Positions 41,920-50,537 of a stretch of 64,000 bases of DNA are shown in pieces; positions within the stretch are counted from its first letter, which is position 1; each line of letters starts with the position of its first letter. The stretch is from an uncultured Roseburia sp. (GTDB taxonomy: Bacteria > Bacillota > Clostridia > Lachnospirales > Lachnospiraceae). Location: positions 1 to 64,000 of the forward strand of contig CAKREH010000002.1 of the NCBI GenBank assembly GCA_934317215.1, written 5' to 3'. Below the pieces are notes generated by a model. It saw only the letters and a program-made list of their open reading frames with translations, did no database searches and was not told the origin of the DNA. The translations under genes and the position numbers were made by a program.

Positions 41920-43500
41920 TTACCCTTCATTCGTATACATTTTTAAAGCCTGATTAACAAATCTCTGACAACTACGATATGCCGGCAGAAAAAAGAATCC
42001 ATCATCATCATTCACAGATCCCTTATACAGCCCCCAGCAAAACCAGTAAAAACCAGATAATGCAATATAAGAAATATAATGCCTATGCTCCTGATCTGAA
42101 AGTTCTCGACCAAAATAAATCTTTAAATAGTGGTCGATTTCCTCATCTGTAAAATCATCGCGACAAAAAATACAGCCTAGATCATTGGCCGGATCATTTA
42201 CACCTGCATATTCCCAGTCAATCAAATACATGTCACCATTTTCCTGTACTAAATAATTTGGTGCATATACATCATTATGGCACAATACACGCTCTGATAA
42301 TCCATCTTTCTTCAGATACATATCCAGTTTTTGCATTTTATTATATAACTCAGAAAACTCTGCCATAAGATTTCCCTTAGAAAAGGATGCAATCTTCATT
42401 AATTTTTCTGCTTCTTTAAAAGTATCAAAATTTTTTATATCACCATCACATCTTATCTGATGTAATTTTCTTAAATACTCCATAGCTTTGTTAAGCTGAT
42501 ATTCATTAGAAAAATCGCTTTCCACAAGATTCCATATATAATATGATATTTTCCACCCACTCTTGTCCATATAAATCAGAGATTTGTCCAATCCCAATTC
42601 AAATGCTTTATACTGTGTCCAATACTCAGTATTTCTATCCACAAGATTAATTGACGTTCCACCCGGATGACGATATACATATTTCTGATGATTTACTACA
42701 AAAGAAAACGAAACATTTGTCAATCCCTTTTGAATCACATCAATTTCTTTTATATTTTCAGGTTTACATGCCAAAACACTAGATATATTTTTTACAATTT
42801 CAGAATCAATATTGTCCAAAAATCCATCGTCAAACTCTCTTAAATCCTCTACGGATTCAAACTCCTGAATTTTTTCCTGATCATAATATTTTGCATATAA
42901 TGTCAATTCTTTCTGATGCCGTGCATAAAATTCTTCCCAAAATAATTTTGATATACCAAAATCTTCAATTTCTTTTTCCATAAGAGTGACAAACCTTTGT
43001 GAAAATTTCTCATTAAAAAAAGCATGCCCCACCATATAGATTTCGTGAGCTTCTCCTACATGAAATCCTGTAATAACATCACAGTCACTGACATCAACCG
43101 TAAATTCCCGAAGTTTCTTTTCACTTCTAATGCATGCTCTATAAGAGTATTTCGTTTCTTCCTCAAAGGGATTTTCTGTAAAATATTGATCTGCACAGCA
43201 GATATATGTATTCTTTATAAAGTCTTTTACTTTATACAAAGAATATAAATTTCCCTTTTCCGCAAATGAATTATTTATTATCAGTTTTACACCATACTTT
43301 GCTTCCAGATAAAAAAACTTTTCTTTCATAAAACCAATTACAACATAAATATCTTCAATTCCTACTTTTTTCAGCTGTTCAATTTGCCTTTCAATTAAAA
43401 CCTCACCTCTGACGCGAAACAATCCTTTAGGTTTTTCGTATGTAAACGGTGCAAATTTATTAGATGCACCTGCTGCTAATATAATGGCATTTCTTTGCAT
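41920..43500 (-). CDS. LicC-like nucleotidyltransferase fused to LicA-like choline kinase
   Basis: This 526-residue bifunctional protein has residues 1-230 as a phosphocholine cytidylyltransferase-like domain: LAAGASNKFAPFTYEKPKGL (loop Arg replaced by Lys), VVIGFMKEKFFYL, CCADQYFTENP. Residues about 255-520 are a choline/ethanolamine kinase-like APH fold: KGLTNVSFSF, VLCHNDVYAPNYLV (HND 408-410, Asn 415) and LIDWEYAGVNDPANDLG (metal Asp 428). Together they could convert choline or a similar amino alcohol to its CDP form. LicC-LicA fusions are known from Treponema phosphatidylcholine synthesis. The next gene downstream in pathway logic, a CDP-alcohol phosphotransferase, is 30 bases upstream. 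Free substrate is not determinable. Confidence 0.85.
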   Translation of the reverse strand: MQRNAIILAAGASNKFAPFTYEKPKGLFRVRGEVLIERQIEQLKKVGIEDIYVVIGFMKEKFFYLEAKYGVKLIINNSFAEKGNLYSLYKVKDFIKNTYICCADQYFTENPFEEETKYSYRACIRSEKKLREFTVDVSDCDVITGFHVGEAHEIYMVGHAFFNEKFSQRFVTLMEKEIEDFGISKLFWEEFYARHQKELTLYAKYYDQEKIQEFESVEDLREFDDGFLDNIDSEIVKNISSVLACKPENIKEIDVIQKGLTNVSFSFVVNHQKYVYRHPGGTSINLVDRNTEYWTQYKAFELGLDKSLIYMDKSGWKISYYIWNLVESDFSNEYQLNKAMEYLRKLHQIRCDGDIKNFDTFKEAEKLMKIASFSKGNLMAEFSELYNKMQKLDMYLKKDGLSERVLCHNDVYAPNYLVQENGDMYLIDWEYAGVNDPANDLGCIFCRDDFTDEEIDHYLKIYFGRELSDQEHRHYISYIALSGFYWFCWGLYKGSVNDDDGFFFLPAYRSCQRFVNQALKMYTNEG

Positions 43501-43529
43501 TTTTTCTCCTGTTAAAGCTAAAATTTTCC

Positions 43530-44180
43530 TTATATAAAATTGTCTTTATTTACCCATTTCAATTCATATATTCTGTAAATCAAATCCACTATCCATAAAA
43601 CCGGACACACAATAAATATTATCTTTCGAATTGGGAAAAACAACAGCACGGATGTAATCAACGTTTCCAATGATATATCCATACCAAACAAAATCCCTTT
43701 TTCTATAAAAAATTTTTTTAGCTTCGTATGTTCAAATTTTTTTAATTTTCTTATATTAGGAACAATATAATATGTTGCAACTCCACCATATATCTGCTGG
43801 ACAAAAATAAATAATATCACTTGCCAAATTGGCAGTTTCAACCCTACCCCTATAAAAAAATACCCAAGTGTATAAAAAAAGGTATCCGATAGAATATCCA
43901 GTTTTCGTCCCAATTCCGATTTCATATTTTTATTTCTTGCAAGATTTCCATCCAGAATATCACAAAACATATACATCTGTACCAATACTGCAAGTATGTA
44001 AAATTTATGATTCCATGACGCAATACATACAAGTGGCATAACTACCAACATATTAAATATTGTTATCATATTAGGAGTGATTGGTGTATGGACTAAAAAT
44101 ATAATTAATGGTTTCCCTATTAATACCAATGTTCTCTCCCACCAGTAATTATCTTTTCGTTTCATAATAAATTCAGTCAT
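43530..44180 (-). CDS. CDP-alcohol phosphotransferase
   Basis: This 216-residue integral membrane protein matches the CDP-alcohol phosphatidyltransferase signature exactly: Asp74, Asp77-Gly78, Ala81-Arg82, then Gly91, Asp95 and Asp99 (CDILDGNLARNKNMKSEL followed by GRKLDILSD). At least five hydrophobic helices are visible (for example VLIGKPLIIFLVHTP, FFYTLGYFFIGVGL, VILFIFVQQIYGG). It would transfer a phospho-alcohol from a CDP donor to a lipid or other alcohol. The adjacent LicC-LicA gene suggests CDP-choline or CDP-ethanolamine as donor. Finding this inside a pse operon is unusual. The ATG at 44180 overlaps pseG by 8 bases. Confidence 0.87.
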   Translation of the reverse strand: MTEFIMKRKDNYWWERTLVLIGKPLIIFLVHTPITPNMITIFNMLVVMPLVCIASWNHKFYILAVLVQMYMFCDILDGNLARNKNMKSELGRKLDILSDTFFYTLGYFFIGVGLKLPIWQVILFIFVQQIYGGVATYYIVPNIRKLKKFEHTKLKKFFIEKGILFGMDISLETLITSVLLFFPIRKIIFIVCPVLWIVDLIYRIYELKWVNKDNFI

Positions 44181-45225
44181 CACTTATTCCTCCAGTTAAT
44201 ACCTGAGCAATCCGTTCTGCTCCATATCCATCAACCAGATTTTTCATCTGGTTCTTCATCCTTTGCCTTTTATCATTATTTATAACCAGCTCTTCCAACA
44301 TACTACACATATTTTCTAGTGCTCCCTCTTGATTATTTATAAAATCACCACAATATTCCATCATTCCATCTTTAGAAAAATATTCTGCATCATACCTCTG
44401 ATCCTCAGCTACTGTCATAAACAACGTTGGCAGTCTCATCGCACAACATTCGTACAAAACTGTACTTGCCGCAGTAATACACAAATCACATATACTCATT
44501 AACTTTGCCATATTCTTTATATTAGTTAAGATCTCAATATTACAATGTTGAGATGCAAACTCCCTTAGCATTTTCTTATATGGATAATACCCCCCTATAA
44601 CTACTTTCCACGTTATTTTTTGAAAAAGATCATAATCCTTTTCCTTTATTTTTTGAAGGCTATGACATATCATATTTTTTTGATCACCGCCTCCACACAT
44701 TAATAAAATTTTCACCTGATCAATGTCATACGCATTTGTTTTTGCTTCTATCAATGTAAATTGTTTTCTAAGCGGTACATATTTTTCTCCTAAAAGCAAT
44801 CTGCATTTATCATTTTTATATCGATTTTCATAATCAAATTTGCGGTAAAAAATATTATAGTTAATAATTATATCTGCTTCCTTTTTTTCGGAAAACATAT
44901 CGTCAAATGTTGCCACTTTTACCTTTTTACCCATTTGTCCTAGGTAGTCTGAATGTAAAAAATAAGAATCTACACAAAGAATATCGTTTTTTTGAAAATA
45001 CCCACATAACAAATCATATTCATACATAATATCTACATTATTCCAATTTGAATATGTTATAATTACCGGAAATTTGCGTTCCTGAATTAATATTATAGAT
45101 TCTTCATCAGATACAATAAAACATACCTGCTCCCCCTGCTCGACAATTGCCTCTGCAATTGTCAAACAGCGCATTACATGTCCTGTTGCTATTTCTTTAT
45201 TCGCATCTGTTCTAAAATATACCAT
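44173..45225 (-). CDS. pseG: UDP-2,4-diacetamido-2,4,6-trideoxy-beta-L-altropyranose hydrolase
   Basis: This GT-B fold hydrolase removes UDP from the diacetamido sugar before pseudaminic acid synthase acts. The N-terminus FRTDANKEIATGHVMRCLTIA carries the catalytic-histidine motif G-H-x-x-R. Later motifs are VATFDDMF, LLMCGGGDQKN and ITAASTVLYECCAMRLPTL. At 350 residues it is longer than the Campylobacter enzyme (about 274) but too short to include a PseH acetyltransferase. It overlaps pseF by 14 bases. Confidence 0.9.
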   Translation of the reverse strand: MVYFRTDANKEIATGHVMRCLTIAEAIVEQGEQVCFIVSDEESIILIQERKFPVIITYSNWNNVDIMYEYDLLCGYFQKNDILCVDSYFLHSDYLGQMGKKVKVATFDDMFSEKKEADIIINYNIFYRKFDYENRYKNDKCRLLLGEKYVPLRKQFTLIEAKTNAYDIDQVKILLMCGGGDQKNMICHSLQKIKEKDYDLFQKITWKVVIGGYYPYKKMLREFASQHCNIEILTNIKNMAKLMSICDLCITAASTVLYECCAMRLPTLFMTVAEDQRYDAEYFSKDGMMEYCGDFINNQEGALENMCSMLEELVINNDKRQRMKNQMKNLVDGYGAERIAQVLTGGISDD

Positions 45226-45925
45226 GATTCATACCATTCTTTAATAATTCATATTTTAATTCTGCTGTTCTCCAATCTTCTAACGTATCAATATCCTGCA
45301 CTGATATTTCAGGCAAAATGATCGGTGCAAAATCATCTTCTATAATCCCCTTTTTTTCAAATAGCTTTTTCACATTATAAATATAAAACTGCCCCGCATC
45401 ATGGTATTGTTTTTCCAAATCCTGCGATCTTGTTCTTACATATTGGGGATATTTAAACTTTGCATATCCCTTTTCATCAATAATAAAACACCTCTGTGGC
45501 GGATATGAAAACTGCACTATCGGAATCACTACAGCAGGATTCTTCTGTTCCATAATTTTACATGCTTTTTTCAAAATTTCCCCATTAATAAAAGGCGCCG
45601 TTGGATATATACAACAAACATTTTCGAACTCATTATTATATCTGTTCTTATACTCCTCTAACACTTCCATAATTACATCTTCCGTAGTTGCATAATCATC
45701 TGAATTTTTTTTACTTCTCATAAATGGAACCTTTGCCCCATATTTCAATGCGATTTCCTTTATCTCATCACTATCCGTTGAAACCATTACTTCATCAAAA
45801 ACTTCAGCTTCTAAAGCAGCTCTTATAACATAATAAATAATTGGTTTTCCACAGAATTCCTTTATATTTTTTTTCGGTATTCTTTTACTTCCTCCACGGG
45901 CAGTGATAATTGCTAATCTTTTCAT
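45212..45925 (-). CDS. pseF: Pseudaminic acid cytidylyltransferase
   Basis: This 237-residue CMP-sialic-acid-synthetase-type enzyme activates pseudaminic acid with CTP. It has AIITARGGSKRIPKKNIKEF, VSTDSDEIKEIALKYGA, CCIYPTAPFINGEIL and a closing VQDIDTLEDWRTAELKYELL. Length and motifs are normal. It is followed by pseG with an overlap, so the two are translated together. The product is the donor expected for the Maf transferase at 56024. Confidence 0.92.
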   Translation of the reverse strand: MKRLAIITARGGSKRIPKKNIKEFCGKPIIYYVIRAALEAEVFDEVMVSTDSDEIKEIALKYGAKVPFMRSKKNSDDYATTEDVIMEVLEEYKNRYNNEFENVCCIYPTAPFINGEILKKACKIMEQKNPAVVIPIVQFSYPPQRCFIIDEKGYAKFKYPQYVRTRSQDLEKQYHDAGQFYIYNVKKLFEKKGIIEDDFAPIILPEISVQDIDTLEDWRTAELKYELLKNGMNHGIF

Positions 45926-45943
45926 TTTATCCTCAACTCATAT

Positions 45944-46669
45944 CTATTTTATTATTTTTTTGTTCCACTCGCTAAAAGTATAATTTTTATCATCCATAAT
46001 GATATTTCTGGTAGTTTCTGGTCCACAGTTAAATAACATGTCTAAAACTGATAAACCACTTTCAAATCCGTCATATACTTGCTGATATACTGTTCCCTCA
46101 TAATTTATATAAATATGATCAATTCCATTTTTATTAAATTTCTCAATATCAACGTAATTTTCGCTTCCCTTATTAGACATATACTTTGTTTCATTTAACT
46201 CATGGCAGATGTTAATGAGCAACTCATTTTTTTCACCTATAAAATCAAAATCTCTATCATATAAAATTTCTGTCTTATTTCCCAGTTCCCTTAATATAAA
46301 ATTTGTGATATAAATATCCAGATCCTCTAATTTTTCCCACTTTTGTTTGTACAAATCTTTTATAAACGGAAAATACAAACTATAATAAGGTGATTTCTGA
46401 TATGCAAATTTTATTGCGTTTAAATGTTGATTTCTCCAATTCGTAATATTTGTAATATTAACCTCAGAAATCAACTGACCTTCCTTTCCTTTATTTTCTA
46501 CCGGCACCGATATATATTGCCATCCTTCCTTTACACGGATCCGATTACGATTCTGCCATGAACTCTTGTCAAACTGAACCTTTGTAAGATATAAAAATTT
46601 GTCACTACGCATTATTTTTCCAATTAATCCCGGATATGCCCAGTAATTAGGTTGATGAATCGTCAGCAT
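45944..46669 (-). CDS. WbqC-family protein
   Basis: This 241-residue protein belongs to the WbqC family: LTIHQPNYWAYPGLIGKI at the N-terminus, VQFDKSSWQNRNRI and WQYISVPV. Members occur in O-antigen and sialic/pseudaminic-like sugar loci; no reaction is firmly established to my knowledge, although roles in acyl transfer or amino-sugar handling have been discussed. No canonical PseH acetyltransferase is visible in this window, so this protein is one candidate for the missing acetylation step, without direct evidence. It is in series with a methyltransferase and DegT-like gene. Confidence 0.82.
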   Translation of the reverse strand: MLTIHQPNYWAYPGLIGKIMRSDKFLYLTKVQFDKSSWQNRNRIRVKEGWQYISVPVENKGKEGQLISEVNITNITNWRNQHLNAIKFAYQKSPYYSLYFPFIKDLYKQKWEKLEDLDIYITNFILRELGNKTEILYDRDFDFIGEKNELLINICHELNETKYMSNKGSENYVDIEKFNKNGIDHIYINYEGTVYQQVYDGFESGLSVLDMLFNCGPETTRNIIMDDKNYTFSEWNKKIIK

Positions 46670-46684
46670 TTGCTTCCCTCCATT

Positions 46685-47374
46685 CTATTTTTCTGCAACC
46701 AAAACATAATTACAATCACAAAAAGTCTCATTATCATGTGTTTCTTTTATATAATCAATTGTAACATTGGCAAACTCAGAAAAAAGTTCTCTTAATTCTT
46801 TTTCTTCAAAAAAGTGCATTAGCATACCATTTTCACTATGTGCACATTTTCCTTCACTTGCTTCATCAACGATAATTGTATTTTTTTCTGCACTAACCTG
46901 TTTACCATTTTGATAACGATAATCATCTATCGTTCTCACAACTAACAATACTTTACCACCTTTTTTTAATACTCTGTTCATCTCCCGAACTGCTTTCTTA
47001 ATATTCTGTATATCTAAATAATAAAGTACTCCATAACATATTATTCCATCAAAGACACCTTCTTCAAATGGCAAATCTGTTAAAGAAGCCACTTTCATAT
47101 TTTCTATATATTGATTTAAGCCATATTCTTTAAGCATTTCTTTCGTATATTCAATGCCCTCATCAGAAAAATCCACACCATATGGTATAATCTTTTCATT
47201 TCCCATAAAAAAGACGTGTCTTCCCGCACCACATCCCAAATCCAATATTTTGGTTTTTCCATCTCTTAAAAAATTTCTAAACACAAATTGAACAACTATC
47301 TCTGCCGGATACTTCGGACGATATCTCGTATTTTTATGTAATGTTATCCACTGTTTTTTATTTGTCTCTTCCAT
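46685..47374 (-). CDS. Class I SAM-dependent methyltransferase
   Basis: The 229-residue protein has motif I ILDLGCGAGRHVFFMG, the acidic PYGVDFSDEGIEY, DGIICYGVLYYLD and KKGGKVLLVVRTID. This arrangement is like SAM methyltransferases that act on small molecules. It overlaps the DegT-like gene by 17 bases and precedes WbqC, making a tight three-gene group inside the pse operon. It may methylate an amine or hydroxyl of a pseudaminic acid derivative; inferred from position only. Confidence 0.85.
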   Translation of the reverse strand: MEETNKKQWITLHKNTRYRPKYPAEIVVQFVFRNFLRDGKTKILDLGCGAGRHVFFMGNEKIIPYGVDFSDEGIEYTKEMLKEYGLNQYIENMKVASLTDLPFEEGVFDGIICYGVLYYLDIQNIKKAVREMNRVLKKGGKVLLVVRTIDDYRYQNGKQVSAEKNTIIVDEASEGKCAHSENGMLMHFFEEKELRELFSEFANVTIDYIKETHDNETFCDCNYVLVAEK

Positions 47375-48410
47375 AATCGCTCTCCATAATTTGGTTTAAT
47401 ACCTTTATTTCTTTTTGTATCTGATCTATGGAATGTAATTTGTCAATCCATAAATTCACTACATGATTTTCAATCTGATCTGCAATTTTCATATGCTTTC
47501 CTTTATAAATTCCCTCCAACGAAGGATACCAATTGCTGATATCAATTCCTTTTTCTCTCGCCTGTTTTACTAAAAAGTTGCGATTACCTTTATAGATAAA
47601 CGTATATCTCCATCTGCATAAGCTCTGTGTGTCAGGTTTTATTACAAATTCTGGATTTAATCTAGCATCATATAATTTTGTTTTCTTTTCTCGTTCATCC
47701 ACATTTTTTTCTAAACACTTTAGTTTATAAATCAATTCTGTATTTTCATATGTATGATATATAAAACACTCTTTACTTTGCATTTGTAAATTTTTCAATC
47801 GCTCATTTCTTATCTTCCAATCAGGCTCTTTTTTTATAATATCATAATATCTCTTACGGTATAAAATATTTAATTCTTCAATATTCTCATTCCATAAGGG
47901 AATATTTTTTCTTTCTTTTTGCAATTTCAAAAAAAAATTTTCATCACATGTAAATACAACTCCACCTCCAAATTGACTTTCGCATATCTTTGTATGTCCA
48001 AAACTCATTACAGAAATATCTGAATCTCCAATGTAATATGACTGTGCTGCATCTTCAAAAAGAATAACATTATATTTTTGGGCTAATTTTCTTAGAATTC
48101 TTTCATCATAACGATGACCATATATATGTGTCGGAACAATTACACTATATAAATTTGTCTGTAACATTTTTTCTAATTCTTTTAAATCCATAGTATAATC
48201 TTTCAACTGAACATCACAAAAATCTACATTCCATCCAGCATACAGAGCTGCATTTACAGGATTTGTACATGTTATTGCTGGGAAAATAACCCTTTTTTTC
48301 CGTAATCTTAAAGTCTTAAACACAAGATACATAGCTGTGGTCGCATTACCAGTATAGACACAATATGGACTATTAAAATATTTACATAGCATTTTTTCTA
48401 AATCAGTCAT
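47358..48410 (-). CDS. DegT/DnrJ/EryC1-family aminotransferase-like protein
   Basis: This 350-residue PLP-dependent family member has CVYTGNATTAMYLVFKTL, IFPAITCTNPVNAALYAG, LFEDAAQSYYIG and a probable PLP lysine in SFGHTKICESQFGGGV. It is more diverged than PseC, with a long helical middle (about 180-235) in place of the usual region. It probably adds an amino group to a sugar or other intermediate, or acts as a dehydratase-type relative. Grouping with a methyltransferase and WbqC suggests a side branch that tailors pseudaminic acid. Substrate unknown. Confidence 0.8.
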   Translation of the reverse strand: MTDLEKMLCKYFNSPYCVYTGNATTAMYLVFKTLRLRKKRVIFPAITCTNPVNAALYAGWNVDFCDVQLKDYTMDLKELEKMLQTNLYSVIVPTHIYGHRYDERILRKLAQKYNVILFEDAAQSYYIGDSDISVMSFGHTKICESQFGGGVVFTCDENFFLKLQKERKNIPLWNENIEELNILYRKRYYDIIKKEPDWKIRNERLKNLQMQSKECFIYHTYENTELIYKLKCLEKNVDEREKKTKLYDARLNPEFVIKPDTQSLCRWRYTFIYKGNRNFLVKQAREKGIDISNWYPSLEGIYKGKHMKIADQIENHVVNLWIDKLHSIDQIQKEIKVLNQIMESDYGRDK

Positions 48411-48413
48411 TAT

Positions 48414-49466
48414 TTACTCCATATACTTCCATTCCATTGGTGTTCCCTTTTTTATATCGCATCTTGCTTTTTTCCCAATAACTTCATCCCAATATTTCGT
48501 ATGCATTCCAAATCCTGGTCGAATAGAACGTACATTTTCAGGTGAAAATCTTTCCCCTTTTTTTATATCACACACCACAAATAATGATCTTGAATGTTCC
48601 CGTTCCTTTTTCTGTGCATCTGTTAAATCAAAGCTTACTCTTCCTAATGCAGCTTCCGCAATTCGGATTTGTTTACACATCTCCTTAAACTCATCCATTT
48701 CCATAGAAAACCCTGCATCTGCTCCACCATCACTTCTATGTAGTGTAACATGCTTTTCAATTACTTTAGCACCTTTTGCAACTGCTGTTATCGGAACAGT
48801 GTAACCCATTGAATGGTCTGAAAGACCAACAATACAATCAAACGTATTTTTCAATGCCGTAACCGTCTCTATATTCATGTCTTGATACGGACTAGGATAA
48901 GTCGATGTACATTTAAGTAAAATAATTTTATTATTTCCTTCCTCCTTGCACACCTGCAATGCCAACTCGATATCCTTCAAATATGCAATTCCAGTAGATA
49001 TTAGAATTGGTTTTTGCAACCGTGCAATTTTTCTTATCAACGGAATATCTGTAATCTCGAATGACGCTATTTTATATGCAGGAACATCTATACTTTCCAG
49101 AAAATCCACAGCAGAAAAATCAAACGGTGATGAAAAACAAACCAATCCTAAACTTTCCGCATATGCCTTTAAATCAGCCTGCCATTCCCATGGAGTATAC
49201 GCTTTCTGATATAACTTGTACAATGTTGTACCATCCCATAACGTTCCTTGTGTAATCTGAAAATAATCATTATCACAATCTATGGTAATTGTATCTGCCG
49301 TGTATGTCTGCAATTTCACCGCATCCGCACCAGCATCTTTCACACCTTTTATAATCTTTTTTGCTCTCTCAAAATCCATATTATGATTTGCTGACATTTC
49401 TGCGATTATAAATACAGGCTCATTTTCTCCCACCCAGCGTTTCCCGATGCTAATTTTTTTTTCCAT
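48414..49466 (-). CDS. pseI: Pseudaminic acid synthase
   Basis: This 350-residue NeuB-family enzyme condenses the free altrose-derived sugar with PEP. It has FIIAEMSANHNMDFERAKKI, DAVKLQTYTADTITID, FDFSAVDFLESIDVPAYKIA, LISTGIAYL, GLSDHSMGYT and EKHVTLHRSDGGADAGFS. A C-terminal SAF-like domain (about 285-350, RSLFVVCDIKKGERFSPENV) is present. Its features and its operon with pseB, pseC, pseF and pseG support PseI rather than sialic or legionaminic acid synthase. It is the second gene, 28 bases after pseB. Confidence 0.92.
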   Translation of the reverse strand: MEKKISIGKRWVGENEPVFIIAEMSANHNMDFERAKKIIKGVKDAGADAVKLQTYTADTITIDCDNDYFQITQGTLWDGTTLYKLYQKAYTPWEWQADLKAYAESLGLVCFSSPFDFSAVDFLESIDVPAYKIASFEITDIPLIRKIARLQKPILISTGIAYLKDIELALQVCKEEGNNKIILLKCTSTYPSPYQDMNIETVTALKNTFDCIVGLSDHSMGYTVPITAVAKGAKVIEKHVTLHRSDGGADAGFSMEMDEFKEMCKQIRIAEAALGRVSFDLTDAQKKEREHSRSLFVVCDIKKGERFSPENVRSIRPGFGMHTKYWDEVIGKKARCDIKKGTPMEWKYME

Positions 49467-49493
49467 AAATATTATTCCACCTTTAATATCTGT

Positions 49494-50474
49494 CTACTTT
49501 TTTAACAGTCTTTTTATTTCTTCTACTGACAACCACTCAGTGTTTGTTCCCGAACTGTACTCAAACCCAGGCTCAACTTTTTTACCGCCCACTTGTATTT
49601 TCGATGCATCCCACCAGTCAAAATGTGGATACACAATAAAGTGTTTGTCATATTCATAAGTAAATAATGAATCTTCTTTCGTCACCATAACCTCATGAAG
49701 TTTCTCTCCTTCACGAATACCAACTTCCGGCATCTCACATCCTGGAAGAATAGCCTGTGCCAGATCTGTAATCTTAAATGACGGAATCTTAGAAATGAAA
49801 GTCTCTCCACCTTTTGCTTCTGACAGTGCTTTGATCACAAGCTGCACACCTTCATCTAAACTGATCCAGAACCTTGACATACGGTAATCTGTAATCGGAA
49901 GTTCTTTTCCGCCATTTGCAACAATCTCTCTGAAAAATGGAATGACAGATCCACGGCTTCCGGCAACATTTCCATATCTTACGATAGAGAAACATACATC
50001 TTTTGCTCCGGCATATGCATTTGCCGCAATAAATAATTTATCGGATACCAGCTTAGTTCCACCATATAAATTGATTGGATTTACTGCCTTATCTGTGGAA
50101 AGTGCAACAACACGTTTTACACCACAGTCAAGCGCAGCGTCCACAATGTTCATTGCTCCGTCAATATTGGTTTTGACTGCCTCCATCGGGTTATACTCAC
50201 ATGCCGGCACCTGCTTTAATGCCGCTGCATGAACTACATAATCTACCCCGTCAAATGCACGGTAAAGTCTGTCTTTGTCACGGACATCTCCAATAAAAAA
50301 GCGCAGTTTATCTTTATATTTTTTAAATTTATTTGCCATATTGAATTGTTTAAATTCATCTCTGGAATAGATAATGATTTTCTTCGGATCGTAATGCGTC
50401 AGTACATATTCGGTGAACGCATTACCAAAAGAACCGGTTCCTCCGGTTACAAGAATTGTTTTACCATTTAACAT
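49494..50474 (-). CDS. pseB: UDP-N-acetylglucosamine 4,6-dehydratase (5-inverting)
   Basis: This 326-residue SDR enzyme does the first step of pseudaminic acid synthesis, giving UDP-2-acetamido-2,6-dideoxy-L-arabino-hexos-4-ulose. It has ILVTGGTGSFGNAFTEYVL, YSRDEFKQFNMANKF, HAAALKQVPACEYNPMEAV, STDKAVNPINLYGGTK (YxxxK) and RYGNVAGSRGSVIPFF. This is the PseB/FlaA1/CapE group. The same product is the starting point for UDP-L-FucNAc and UDP-L-QuiNAc, so it may also feed the enzymes at 1484 and 2624. It heads the operon, with a leader hairpin and GGAGG site. Confidence 0.94.
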   Translation of the reverse strand: MLNGKTILVTGGTGSFGNAFTEYVLTHYDPKKIIIYSRDEFKQFNMANKFKKYKDKLRFFIGDVRDKDRLYRAFDGVDYVVHAAALKQVPACEYNPMEAVKTNIDGAMNIVDAALDCGVKRVVALSTDKAVNPINLYGGTKLVSDKLFIAANAYAGAKDVCFSIVRYGNVAGSRGSVIPFFREIVANGGKELPITDYRMSRFWISLDEGVQLVIKALSEAKGGETFISKIPSFKITDLAQAILPGCEMPEVGIREGEKLHEVMVTKEDSLFTYEYDKHFIVYPHFDWWDASKIQVGGKKVEPGFEYSSGTNTEWLSVEEIKRLLKK

Positions 50475-50480
50475 TTTGTG

Positions 50481-50510
50481 CCTCCTGCATTTATCATTGC
50501 ATCCTGCAAT
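50481..50510 (-). promoter_or_regulatory. Putative CsrA-type site in the pseB leader
   Basis: In the minus-strand leader, ATTGCA-GGA-TGCAAT (50496-50510) makes a 6-bp stem with GGA as the loop. A second GGA lies in the ribosome site GCAGGAGGC (50481-50489), 6 bases before the ATG. Two GGA motifs, one in a hairpin loop and one in the ribosome site, is the layout of CsrA targets such as Bacillus hag. The protein is not encoded in the window; this is inference. Confidence 0.4.
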
Positions 50511-50528
50511 TTCGTTTTGTGTATTTTT

Positions 50529-50537
50529 ATTATACCA
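50529..50537 (-). promoter_or_regulatory. Extended -10 promoter for the pse operon
   Basis: TGGTATAAT on the minus strand is a perfect extended -10 overlapping the stop codon of the 120-residue gene. No good -35 is visible at 16-18 bases. It would give a pseB leader of about 45-50 bases. Confidence 0.5.

Noticed and set aside
44173..45225. PseG-PseH fusion
   Set aside because: At 350 residues there is no room for an acetyltransferase domain and no acetyl-CoA motif is visible.
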